Assembly: GCA_903789505.1 (NCBI GenBank)
Contig: CAIFEU010000011.1
Coordinates: 1 to 18,018 of the forward strand
Direction of reading: 5' to 3'
Source: an uncultured Coriobacteriales bacterium
GTDB taxonomy: Bacteria; Actinomycetota; Coriobacteriia; Coriobacteriales; UMGS124
DNA length: 18,018 bases
How positions within the stretch are numbered: the first letter of the stretch is position 1; every line of letters starts with the position of its first letter. The notes beneath the pieces were generated by a model. It was not told where the DNA came from and searched no databases. It worked only from the letters and a program-made list of their open reading frames with translations. Positions 6,434 through 13,189 of the stretch are shown piece by piece. The position numbers and the translations under genes are program-made.

Positions 6434-8281
6434 CTACGCCAGGGCGTTCGCCGCGGCGCTCGCGCCCGCGATGCGGCCGAAGACGATCAAATCGGTGAAG
6501 GAGTTGCCACCCAGGCGGTTGCCGCCCTGGACGCCGCCAGTGCACTCGCCGCAGCCGTACAGGTTGTCAATCGGGTCGCCGTCCTCGGTCGTGACCTGCG
6601 CGTCGGTGTTGATCGCCATGCCGCCCATCGTGTAGTGGATGGTCGGGATGCGCTTGCTCGCGTAGAACGGGCCGTCCTCGACCTTGTCGCCCAGCAGCTG
6701 CTTGCCCGGGTCGATCTGGGTGTCCTCGCCGGCATCGATGCAGGCGTTGTAGCCGTCGATCGTGTCGGTGAGCGTGGCGGGGTCGACGCCGATCTGGCCG
6801 GCGAGGTCCTCGATCGAGTCGGCCTGGAAGCTGTGGCCGGTCGCGACGAGCTCGTCAATCTGGCTCTGGCGGTCGGCGTCGATGTCGGTGGAGTCGACCA
6901 GCAGCCACATCTCGTCGTTGGGCTGCTCGAGAATGGCGTTGGCGATCTCGTCGCGGCGGCCGTCCTCTGCGGTGAAGCGCACGGCGTCGTCATTGACGAA
7001 GACGTAGTCCTCGACACCCAGCCAGTTGCCCACAAAGGTCGCCACGCCGCCGTTCTGCGGGTCGCCCAGCGGGTGGATCTGCACGAGCTCCATGTTCTTG
7101 AGGCCCGCGCCCACGGCCTCGACGATCGGCAGGCCGTCGCCGGTGGAGCTGCAGACGTTGGAGCTCGGCATGTCCTCGGTCACGCGGGTGTCGTACTGCA
7201 TCGCGAGCTGGGCGTTCTGGGCGTAGCCGCCGGTCGCCATCACGACGGACTTGGCGGTGACGCTCACCTCGGCGCCCGAGGAGGGACGCGTGCCCTTGAC
7301 GCCGCAGACCTTGCCGTCGGCGTCGGTGAGCAGCGACTCGACCTTGGCATCGCAGTACACGCGCACGCCGAGGCGCTGCGCGCACGCCATCAGGCAGCTG
7401 ACGTAATACGAGCCGCCCTGCTGGCCGTTCTTCTGGACCTTGACCGAGTGGCCGCGCTGCCACTTGCCGCCGATGGCGGTGAAGACCTCGTCGTTGTAGA
7501 CCAGGCCGTGGCCCTCCATCCAGTACACGGCGTCGGTGGCGTTGTTCGCCAGCACGTGGACGAGGTCGGGGTCGGCCTTCTCGTCGCCGCCCTCGTAGGT
7601 GTCGGTGAAGAACTTGTCGACGGAGTCCTCGATGCCCATGGGCTCCTGGCGCGCCGGGTCGGGGGCGTTGAGCGTGCCCTCGCCGGCGTTGGTGTTGCCG
7701 CCGTAGATGTCCATCTTGTCGAGCATGACGACGCTGGCGCCCGCCTCGGCGGCGGTCACCGCGGCGGCGAGTCCGGCGCCGCCGGTGCCCACGACCACGA
7801 CGTCTGCCTCGTCGTCGATGGCCTCGGCGACGGGCAGGCCGCTGTCGGCCTTGGACAGCGCCTTGGTGTCGGCGCCCGCCTGCTTGTACACGTCCTCCAG
7901 GTCGCTCATGAACGCCGCGGATGTCAGCGTCGCGCCCGTCACCGTGTCGAAGTTCAGGCACTGCGACTCAATCGCGCGGTTGGTCAGGATCTCGATCGCG
8001 GCGTCGCCGATGTTGCGCGACTCCTCGCTGTTGACGTACAGCGTCTGGAGCTTGCCGCCCTTGAACGTGGCGGTCATCTCGACGTCGCCGTTGCGGCCGC
8101 CGGCCGTGGCGGTGTAGGTCCCGTCGGCGATGCCGTTGGCAGCGGTCTCGCCCGCCGCGGAGCCCGCCTTGTCCCCCGCCTCCGAGGCAAACGCGGTCCT
8201 ACCGCCCAGGTACGTGGCGGCGCCGATCGCGGCTGCCCCTGCGACAAACTGACGGCGCGTGGCGGAAATCGAGTCGAACAT
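6434..8281 (-). CDS. Tat-exported FAD-dependent reductase with FMN-binding domain (fumarate reductase/flavocytochrome c-like)
   Basis: Exported flavoprotein, 615 residues, of the family that includes fumarate, urocanate and other unsaturated-acid or xenobiotic reductases. The N-terminus is a twin-arginine signal (ATRRQFVAG, Arg 9-10, hydrophobic stretch, AFA near 30-32). An FMN-binding domain (about 50-135) contains DTVTGAT (112-118), the motif where FMN is covalently attached, probably on Thr118. The FAD domain starts with VVVGTGGAGLAAA (162-174) and ends with GGNRLGGNSFTD. Residues likely matching Shewanella fumarate reductase catalytic positions are His403 (QIHPLG), Arg443 (GRRDE), His549 (IHYTMGG) and Arg589 (GGNRLGG). 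There is no CXXCH haem motif, so electrons must come from a separate donor. The ATG at 8279-8281 follows AAGGGGG; the longer frame upstream is non-coding in character. Substrate unknown. The neighbouring membrane LuxR gene suggests induction by the substrate. Confidence 0.93.
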   Translation of the reverse strand: MFDSISATRRQFVAGAAAIGAATYLGGRTAFASEAGDKAGSAAGETAANGIADGTYTATAGGRNGDVEMTATFKGGKLQTLYVNSEESRNIGDAAIEILTNRAIESQCLNFDTVTGATLTSAAFMSDLEDVYKQAGADTKALSKADSGLPVAEAIDDEADVVVVGTGGAGLAAAVTAAEAGASVVMLDKMDIYGGNTNAGEGTLNAPDPARQEPMGIEDSVDKFFTDTYEGGDEKADPDLVHVLANNATDAVYWMEGHGLVYNDEVFTAIGGKWQRGHSVKVQKNGQQGGSYYVSCLMACAQRLGVRVYCDAKVESLLTDADGKVCGVKGTRPSSGAEVSVTAKSVVMATGGYAQNAQLAMQYDTRVTEDMPSSNVCSSTGDGLPIVEAVGAGLKNMELVQIHPLGDPQNGGVATFVGNWLGVEDYVFVNDDAVRFTAEDGRRDEIANAILEQPNDEMWLLVDSTDIDADRQSQIDELVATGHSFQADSIEDLAGQIGVDPATLTDTIDGYNACIDAGEDTQIDPGKQLLGDKVEDGPFYASKRIPTIHYTMGGMAINTDAQVTTEDGDPIDNLYGCGECTGGVQGGNRLGGNSFTDLIVFGRIAGASAAANALA

Positions 8282-8539
8282 GTGCGTCCCCCTTCTGAAG
8301 GTGCGCGACGGGTCCCCTTCTTGTCGCCCGCCGCGCCAACGTCGTGCCCTCCATGCCGGGCGGCACCTCCGCCCGAATTGGCCGCGCTCGCGTCCGCGTC
8401 CTCCGCCGCGCCCGTGCCGTGCGCCTCTGCGTGGTCGGCGCACCCGCACGTCCGCGACCGGCGTCGCGTCCGCGTCCGCAGCCCGCATGGCTGTGAACTG
8501 ACGCCCACTATGCGCTGCGCCCCAGAATCGCGCAGCCGC

Positions 8540-8594
8540 ACGAACGGTGCCATTTCGCCTACGCTCCCCCCGCACAGGCAAGCACACCGTTCGT
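8540..8594. promoter_or_regulatory. 10-base inverted repeat upstream of the reductase
   Basis: ACGAACGGTG (8540-8549) and CACCGTTCGT (8585-8594) are perfect reverse complements, 35 bases apart. Centre-to-centre distance is 45 bases, too far for a simple terminator loop but suitable for two regulator molecules flanking a promoter or forming a DNA loop. Confidence 0.4.
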
Positions 8595-8612
8595 GTCATT
8601 GACCCTCCCTCA

Positions 8613-8717
8613 CGGTAGCACCGCCGGCCGCCCCATGGCAAAGCCGAGGGCGCTCGTCGGCTACCGTCCGGTAGCAGATTGCAGCTGCTCGGTAGCAGAT
8701 CGGTAGCCGAGGGTAAC
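8613..8717. promoter_or_regulatory. Array of GGTAGC motifs in helical phase, candidate LuxR operator
   Basis: CGGTAGCAGAT occurs twice (8669-8679, 8690-8700). CGGTAGC follows directly (8701-8707), CGGTAGCA lies further off (8613-8620), and a GGTAAC variant is at 8712-8717. An opposed GCTACCG (8660-8666) pairs with the copy at 8669-8675 as a 7-base inverted repeat with a 2-base gap. Start-to-start distances are 21 and 11 bases, two and one helical turns, placing the copies on one DNA face. It lies between the LuxR gene and the reductase it may control. Confidence 0.55.
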
Positions 8718-8781
8718 GGGCGGGACGGCGCGGGCCTGGTCACACATGCATGGCAGCGTCTGCGCCCCCCCGCGCGGGCGG

Positions 8782-10395
8782 CTACCTCTCGGCGGCCTCC
8801 GCTTGCACGATGTCGAGCAGGTCCTGCTTGGAGTGCGCGCCCAACTTGGAGTAGAGGTGGCGCGCGTGGCTGCGCACCGTGTTCTCCGAGATGCTCAGGC
8901 TCTCGGCGATGTATCCCTTGCTGCGGCCGACGCAGATCATGCGCATGACCTGCACCTCGCGGTCGGTGAGACCATGCCGGGCACCCACGCGGCGGCACGC
9001 CCGCTCAATCACGTCGCCCATCGACGGCGGCAGCGGCGCCGCCTCGAGGTCGCCGAAGATGCGGTTCTGGGAGAAGTCGCTCTCGCGCAGGAACAGCACG
9101 GTCGAGAGCGCGAGCACGTAAACGATCAGACCGATGACCGAGGTGGAGCTGCCGGACCCCGCGCTCAGCGCGTAGCCCAACCAGTGGCCGACCGGGAACG
9201 ATAGGCTGTAGACGGTCCACCCCACGCCGAACACCGCCACAGGGCTGACCTCGGAGCGATGGTGGTGCGCCACGTCGCCCAGCATCGCCCACAGCAGCAT
9301 GACGACCAGCGTCTGGGCGACGGCAACGGCGATCAGCGCCCATCCCGCCAGGCCCGCCCCCACGAGGGGCAGCAGCATCACGCCGGCGCCGGTCGCCATC
9401 ATCACGACCGTCCAGACGTTGCCGAAGTGCAGCCCCTTGCGCGTGCCCAGCACGTACCACAGCACCCCCAGCGCGAACGCGACCTCGAGCCCGTGGTGGA
9501 CGCACGACAGCAGCCACTTGGGGACGGGGTCGGCGGGGATGTCCATCCCCTGCATCATGCCGATGACCAGGCCGTACGCAATCACGCCGGCGAACGTCCT
9601 GCCGACCGACCGCACGACCGAGCGAAACGCCGCCCACGACCCGCGCACGTCAGGCCCGGGCACGGACTCGCGCACGGGCTCGGAGCCCGCTCGCCCGCCC
9701 GCACGCTCGTACGCCGCGCCCGACGCCGCTTCCGCGCCGCGAGGTGCCCCTTCCACCACGCCGTCGGCAGGTTCCGCGTCCCGCCCCTCGGACGACGCCC
9801 CGCGCGCGTCCCGCAGCGAGCGCTCCGCCACCCGGACGAGCGCCGACGAGACGAAGCCGAGTGAGGCGCACACGACACAGCTCGCCCACGCCGGCGCGAC
9901 GTCGAGCGGGATCTTGAGCAGGCTGCCCAGGGCCATCGCCCCGAAGATGCACGCGATAATCTCCCGGGTGCCCAGGCTGCCGTAGTAGTGAGCCCACTGC
10001 AGGTAGGCGCTCGCCATGCCCAGTCCTCCCAGGGCCGAGCCGAGCGCCACGCGCGTCGAGGTCGCCATCGGCAGGCTCACCGGCGCGCAGATCAGCGCCG
10101 TGCCGACGGCGAGGACCGCCGCCATGGGCCAGTCCAGCGCCGCGAAGGCCCGGCGGGCGGGGCGGACGCCCAGCGCGAGCGCCGTGAGCGCGATCATCAT
10201 CGCGGAGAGCGCCAGGTAGATGATCACGCTCTGCCCCATGCCCGGGAACAGCTCGCCCGTGCGGTGCGCCGCCTCCCAGATCCAGACGTGCCCGCACAGG
10301 ATGCCATACGACGCCCAGCACAGCCCCGCGCGCGCCTCGTCCGCAAGCAGCGCCGCGATGCCGCCACGCGTCAAGCCCCGGCCCTCGTCCGACAT
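8782..10395 (-). CDS. Membrane-bound LuxR-family transcriptional regulator (about 12 membrane segments plus HTH)
   Basis: Regulator of 537 residues. The N-terminal 430 or so residues hold about twelve hydrophobic segments in two groups of six, with a long hydrophilic Ala/Glu/Arg/Gly-rich loop between them, like a transporter fold used as a sensor. The C-terminal 65 residues are a LuxR-type helix-turn-helix: LTDREVQVMRMI, then GRSKGYIAESLSISENTVRSHARHLYSKLGAHSKQ in shorter matching pieces. Such transporter-like LuxR fusions are abundant in gut Coriobacteriia, often next to reductase genes. The ATG at 10393-10395 is preceded by GGGGGGAG; the frame is open further upstream but without a similar signal. 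It is followed by the reductase on the same strand and faces the transporter gene, so either or both may be targets. The ligand is unknown. Confidence 0.93.
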   Translation of the reverse strand: MSDEGRGLTRGGIAALLADEARAGLCWASYGILCGHVWIWEAAHRTGELFPGMGQSVIIYLALSAMMIALTALALGVRPARRAFAALDWPMAAVLAVGTALICAPVSLPMATSTRVALGSALGGLGMASAYLQWAHYYGSLGTREIIACIFGAMALGSLLKIPLDVAPAWASCVVCASLGFVSSALVRVAERSLRDARGASSEGRDAEPADGVVEGAPRGAEAASGAAYERAGGRAGSEPVRESVPGPDVRGSWAAFRSVVRSVGRTFAGVIAYGLVIGMMQGMDIPADPVPKWLLSCVHHGLEVAFALGVLWYVLGTRKGLHFGNVWTVVMMATGAGVMLLPLVGAGLAGWALIAVAVAQTLVVMLLWAMLGDVAHHHRSEVSPVAVFGVGWTVYSLSFPVGHWLGYALSAGSGSSTSVIGLIVYVLALSTVLFLRESDFSQNRIFGDLEAAPLPPSMGDVIERACRRVGARHGLTDREVQVMRMICVGRSKGYIAESLSISENTVRSHARHLYSKLGAHSKQDLLDIVQAEAAER

Positions 10396-10643
10396 CGGCT
10401 CCCCCCAACCCCTTCGCCTGCGACCCGCGGACGGCAGCGGCGCCGCCGGCACCCGCGCGTCAGGCCCGCTGCCGTCACCCCGCGCCTGCGCGGCACCACG
10501 GCGCCGCGCGGTCGCCCAATTGTTTCAATTCATGGGCTAAGCTGCGATACCATGACGTGCATGCCGTACTTACGGTAAGGTAGACGGATACGGTGTCACG
10601 CGCAACGGCGATTCGGCCCGCGCCGCAACGAAAGAGATGAGAC
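10396..10643. promoter_or_regulatory. Divergent promoter region between LuxR gene and transporter
   Basis: The region between divergent starts holds a perfect 12-base palindrome, CCGTACTTACGG (10564-10575), directly followed by GGTAAGGTAGACGG, which resembles the GGTAGC motif near 8613-8717. A possible plus-strand -35 (TTGTTT) lies in the AT-richer patch near 10518, but the -10 at proper spacing (TGCGAT) is weak. No gene is seen in it. Confidence 0.4.
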
Positions 10644-12014
10644 ATGGACGTAACCTCGATTTGGAGCATCATCCCGTTCGTCGGGATGCTGCTCTCCATC
10701 GCCATCCTGCCGATGATCCCCAAGACCGCGGCGTGGTACGAGCGCCACCAGCTGCTGGTCGCGCTGTTCTGGGCCCTGCTGTTCATGGTCCCCTACGCGG
10801 TCATTCACGGGGCGTACGCCCTGGGCTACGAGCTGTCCGAAACCATCCTGCTCGACTACGTCCCGTTCATCGTGCTGCTCCTAGGCCTGTTCATCGTCTC
10901 GGGCGGCATCGCGATCAAGGGCAAGATCGCGGGCACGACGCGCAACAACGTCATCTTCCTGCTGATCGGCACGCTGCTGGCGAGCTGGGTGGGCACCACC
11001 GGCGCCGCGATGCTGCTGATTCGCCCGGTGCTGCGCGCCAACGAGTGGCGCAAGTACAAGGCCCACATCGTCGTCTTCTTCATCTTCCTGGTCGCCAACA
11101 TGGGCGGCTGCCTCACGCCGCTGGGCGACCCGCCCCTGTTCCTGGGCTACCTGCGCGGCGTCCCGTTCTTCTGGACCGTCGAGCACATCTGGCCGATTCT
11201 GGCGCTCAACGTCATCGTGCTGCTGGTCGTCTTCTCGCTCATCGACCGCCACTACTACAAGAAGGAGGTCGCCGAGGGCCGCTCCTCCACCGACATGGTC
11301 GTCGCAGGCTCCGGCGATGCCGAGGAGCGCTTCCACATCGTCGGCAAGCGCAACTTTATCTACCTCGCGCTGATCATCCTGGCGGTCATCCTCAACGGCG
11401 AGCTTGCCGGCATCAGCGAGACCGTCAAGGTCACGCTGTTCGCGGGGATGGGCGACGAGGCGGTCAACCTCGGGCTGAACTTCTTCGTCGAGATCGCGCT
11501 GATCGGCCTCGCGATTGCGCTCTCGCTCAAGACCACGCCCCACGAGGCGCGCGAGCACAACGAGTTCGGCTACGGCCCCATCCTCGAGGTCGCCAAGCTG
11601 TTCATCGGCATCTTCATCACGATGATCCCGGCGCTGATGATCCTGCGCGCCAACGGCTCCGCCTTGGGCATCGACACCCCCGCCAAGTTCTTCTGGGCCA
11701 CCGGCGCGCTCAGCTCCTTCCTCGACAACTCGCCCACCTACGTGGTGTTCCTCACCACCGCCGGCGCGCTGGGCGCCACCTCGGGCGTCGCGACGACGGT
11801 GGGCATCGTTCCGATCCGCGAGCTGCTGGCCATCTCGGCGGGCGCCGTCTTCATGGGCGCGATCACCTACATCGGCAACGCCCCCAACTTCATGGTCAAG
11901 AACATCGCCGAGATGAAGGGCGTCAAGATGCCGAGCTTCTTCGGGTACATGGGATGGTCGATCGGCATCCTCGTACCCCTGTTCCTGCTCGACACGGTCC
12001 TGTTCTTCCTGTAA
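10644..12014 (+). CDS. CitMHS/NhaD-like ion transporter (sodium:proton antiporter or carboxylate transporter)
   Basis: Integral membrane protein, 456 residues, with about eleven hydrophobic segments arranged as two related halves. Each half carries a re-entrant motif of the ion transporter superfamily: ANMGGCLTPLGDPPLF (151-166) in the first, and SSFLDNSPTYVVF (357-369) with YIGNAPNFMVKN (409-420) in the second. These motifs recur in NhaD-type antiporters and citrate/arsenite transporters, so annotation as sodium:proton antiporter or citrate-type carrier is reasonable; the substrate cannot be read from sequence. The ATG at 10644 is preceded by a modest AAAGAG ribosome-binding site. It is alone on its transcript, ended by a strong terminator, and divergent from the LuxR gene. 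Confidence 0.9.
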   Translation: MDVTSIWSIIPFVGMLLSIAILPMIPKTAAWYERHQLLVALFWALLFMVPYAVIHGAYALGYELSETILLDYVPFIVLLLGLFIVSGGIAIKGKIAGTTRNNVIFLLIGTLLASWVGTTGAAMLLIRPVLRANEWRKYKAHIVVFFIFLVANMGGCLTPLGDPPLFLGYLRGVPFFWTVEHIWPILALNVIVLLVVFSLIDRHYYKKEVAEGRSSTDMVVAGSGDAEERFHIVGKRNFIYLALIILAVILNGELAGISETVKVTLFAGMGDEAVNLGLNFFVEIALIGLAIALSLKTTPHEAREHNEFGYGPILEVAKLFIGIFITMIPALMILRANGSALGIDTPAKFFWATGALSSFLDNSPTYVVFLTTAGALGATSGVATTVGIVPIRELLAISAGAVFMGAITYIGNAPNFMVKNIAEMKGVKMPSFFGYMGWSIGILVPLFLLDTVLFFL

Positions 12015-12112
12015 GGAGGGCCGAAACGCCGCGGGACCGAAGGACGCGAGGCACCCCCCAAGGCGGGTCTCCGAGCTCACCGCGCACCGACATAACACCG
12101 ACGAAGGCAGCT

Positions 12113-12156
12113 CAGGGCCGGACCACCGCAGCATGGTGGTCCGGCCCTGTTCGTTT
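12113..12156 (+). terminator. Strong terminator after the transporter gene
   Basis: Fifteen perfect base pairs (12113-12127 with 12135-12149), a 7-base loop and TTCGTTT afterwards. It lies about 100 bases past the transporter stop. Confidence 0.9.
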
Positions 12157-12184
12157 CCCTCCCATGTCGATTTGGGCGTCAGGT

Positions 12185-12209
12185 CACTAACATGTTTGAC
12201 ATGTCAGTG
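12185..12209. promoter_or_regulatory. Candidate MarR operator 1
   Basis: CACTAACATGT (12185-12195) and ACATGTCAGTG (12199-12209) form an inverted repeat matching in 10 of 11 positions with a 3-base spacer. The palindrome TGACATGTCA (12197-12206), shared with operator 2, lies within it. The size and symmetry suit a MarR dimer. TTGACA at 12196-12201 could also be a -35, but no good -10 follows. Confidence 0.55.
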
Positions 12210-12234
12210 GATGATGCCTCAGCTACGTGCTAAT

Positions 12235-12252
12235 GTAATGACATGTCATTAC
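12235..12252. promoter_or_regulatory. Candidate MarR operator 2, perfect 18-base palindrome
   Basis: GTAATGACATGTCATTAC is perfectly symmetric and contains the same TGACATGTCA core as operator 1. The core centres are 42 bases apart, four helical turns. It lies about 170 bases upstream of the marR-type gene in an AT-rich leader. Confidence 0.65.
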
Positions 12253-12424
12253 GGTCTCATACTTTCATCTTTTGTTCTTGTATTAACTATATACCAAAAT
12301 ATAGTTTAAATATGCGATTGACAATGCCAATTTTAATTTCAGTGCAATGAGATAATTGTTATTCCCTGCGCAATTTGCGAGTGCCGCCTAGGGGAAGCGG
12401 TCACCCGCCCTAAGGAGGCAACGC
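12253..12424 (+). promoter_or_regulatory. AT-rich leader and promoter of the MarR gene
   Basis: The segment to about 12360 is far richer in A/T than the rest of the window. Candidate promoters are TTGTAT (12278-12283), 16 bases, TATAGT (12300-12305), and TTGACA (12318-12323), 19 bases, TGCAAT (12343-12348). An inverted repeat AACTATAT/ATATAGTT (12285-12292 and 12299-12306) overlaps the first. An AAGGAGG ribosome-binding site ends the leader. Which promoter is used cannot be decided. Confidence 0.45.
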
Positions 12425-12931
12425 ATGCAAGATGAGCGCGCGATAAACCAGCTGCCGCAGTCAATCTACCGTCAGCTCTGCATCATCTCGTATTACTACA
12501 AGTCCGAGGTCAGCAAGCTCATGCGCAAGACGTCGGCCGAGATGCACCTCAGCGGCACCGCGCAGTACTCGCAGTTCCACATCATGCTCGAGCTGCACGA
12601 GTCCGGCCCCCTGACGCTCACCGAGATCAGCGAGACCATCGGCACCTCGCGTCCCAACGTCACGACGGCCGTCAAGGGTCTCTACAAGCTCAAGCTCGTC
12701 AACCGCAGCGACGATCCCACCGACAAGCGCAAGGTCCTCGTAAGCGAGACAGACCTCGGCGCCGAGTTCTGCGAGCGCATCATCCCCCAGTGCTACGACC
12801 TGTACACCCTGCTCTACGGCAACCTGGACGAGGCGCGCGACCTGCTGGACAGGCTCACCTCGATCACCGACAGAATCCAGGCGAACCTCGACACCACCGA
12901 GCGCAAACGCATCATGGGCACGCTGATGTAG
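12425..12931 (+). CDS. MarR-family transcriptional regulator
   Basis: DNA-binding regulator of 168 residues. The winged helix-turn-helix (about 63-112) shows LTLTEISETIGTSRPNVTTA followed by VKGLYKLKLVNRSDDPTDKR; the D-x-R wing motif (DKRK) is typical of the family. N- and C-terminal helices should form the dimer. The ATG at 12425 follows an excellent AAGGAGG. Two palindromes upstream (12185-12252) suggest autoregulation. It stands alone between two terminators, so its other targets, if any, are elsewhere; the adjacent transporter is separated from it by a strong terminator and lies upstream of the operators. The ligand is unknown. Confidence 0.93.
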   Translation: MQDERAINQLPQSIYRQLCIISYYYKSEVSKLMRKTSAEMHLSGTAQYSQFHIMLELHESGPLTLTEISETIGTSRPNVTTAVKGLYKLKLVNRSDDPTDKRKVLVSETDLGAEFCERIIPQCYDLYTLLYGNLDEARDLLDRLTSITDRIQANLDTTERKRIMGTLM

Positions 12932-12996
12932 GGCGCCTCGCCATCCCCCCGGCAGACACATCCAGCGCGAGGTCGCGTCAGACGCGCGAGAACAGA

Positions 12997-13042
12997 GCGA
13001 GCCCCCTTCCCGGCCGTCCCATACGGCGGGAAGGGGGCTCGC
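12997..13042. terminator. Bidirectional hairpin between convergent genes
   Basis: Perfect 15-base stem (12997-13011 with 13028-13042), with additional CCGT/ACGG pairing inside the loop. The plus side is followed by TTGCGTTG and the minus side by CTCTGTTCTC, so T-runs are poor, but stem strength and position between converging genes support termination from both sides. Confidence 0.7.
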
Positions 13043-13168
13043 TTGCGTTGACCATGCGACACCGGGAGGGGACCTTCGCCTCGCCAGCAGGCCGGCCCGT
13101 ACGGTCGCGCCCGACGTCCCTTCGATGTCCCGGCTGAAGGGCGCGGCGCCGCCTGTCGTGCGCCATCG

Positions 13169-13177
13169 CCCCCCCCC
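13169..13177. repeat. C9 homopolymer
   Basis: Nine C in the gap between the bidirectional hairpin and the 3' end of the large membrane protein gene, 12 bases beyond its stop. No coding role is visible. Confidence 0.6.
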
Positions 13178-13189
13178 GCCGGGACGCCC

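Larger units (their letters stand above)
8282..8781 (-). other. 500-base regulatory gap between LuxR gene and reductase
   Basis: No convincing gene on either strand. It must hold the reductase promoter, but I find no good -35/-10 pair; TTGCCT within 8561-8580 is the nearest to a -35. It contains the inverted repeat 8540-8594 and the GGTAGC array 8613-8717, described separately. The leader between these and the start codon is long (about 260 bases). Confidence 0.5.

Noticed and set aside
6635..8602. 655-codon open frame on the plus strand opposite the reductase
   Set aside because: Shadow of the reductase gene, with a composition typical of antisense frames and no ribosome-binding site.
8613..8717. 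GGTAGC repeats as a CRISPR-like array
   Set aside because: Units are 7-11 bases with 0-10 base gaps, far too short for CRISPR repeats and spacers.
8282..8998. N-terminal extension of the reductase frame up to 8998
   Set aside because: It would overlap the LuxR 3' end and precede a clear Tat signal, which must be at the N-terminus; the start at 8281 has a good ribosome-binding site.
10881..12134. 417-codon open frame on the minus strand opposite the transporter
   Set aside because: Antisense of a transporter with recognised motifs; Asp/Glu/Arg-rich composition without family resemblance.
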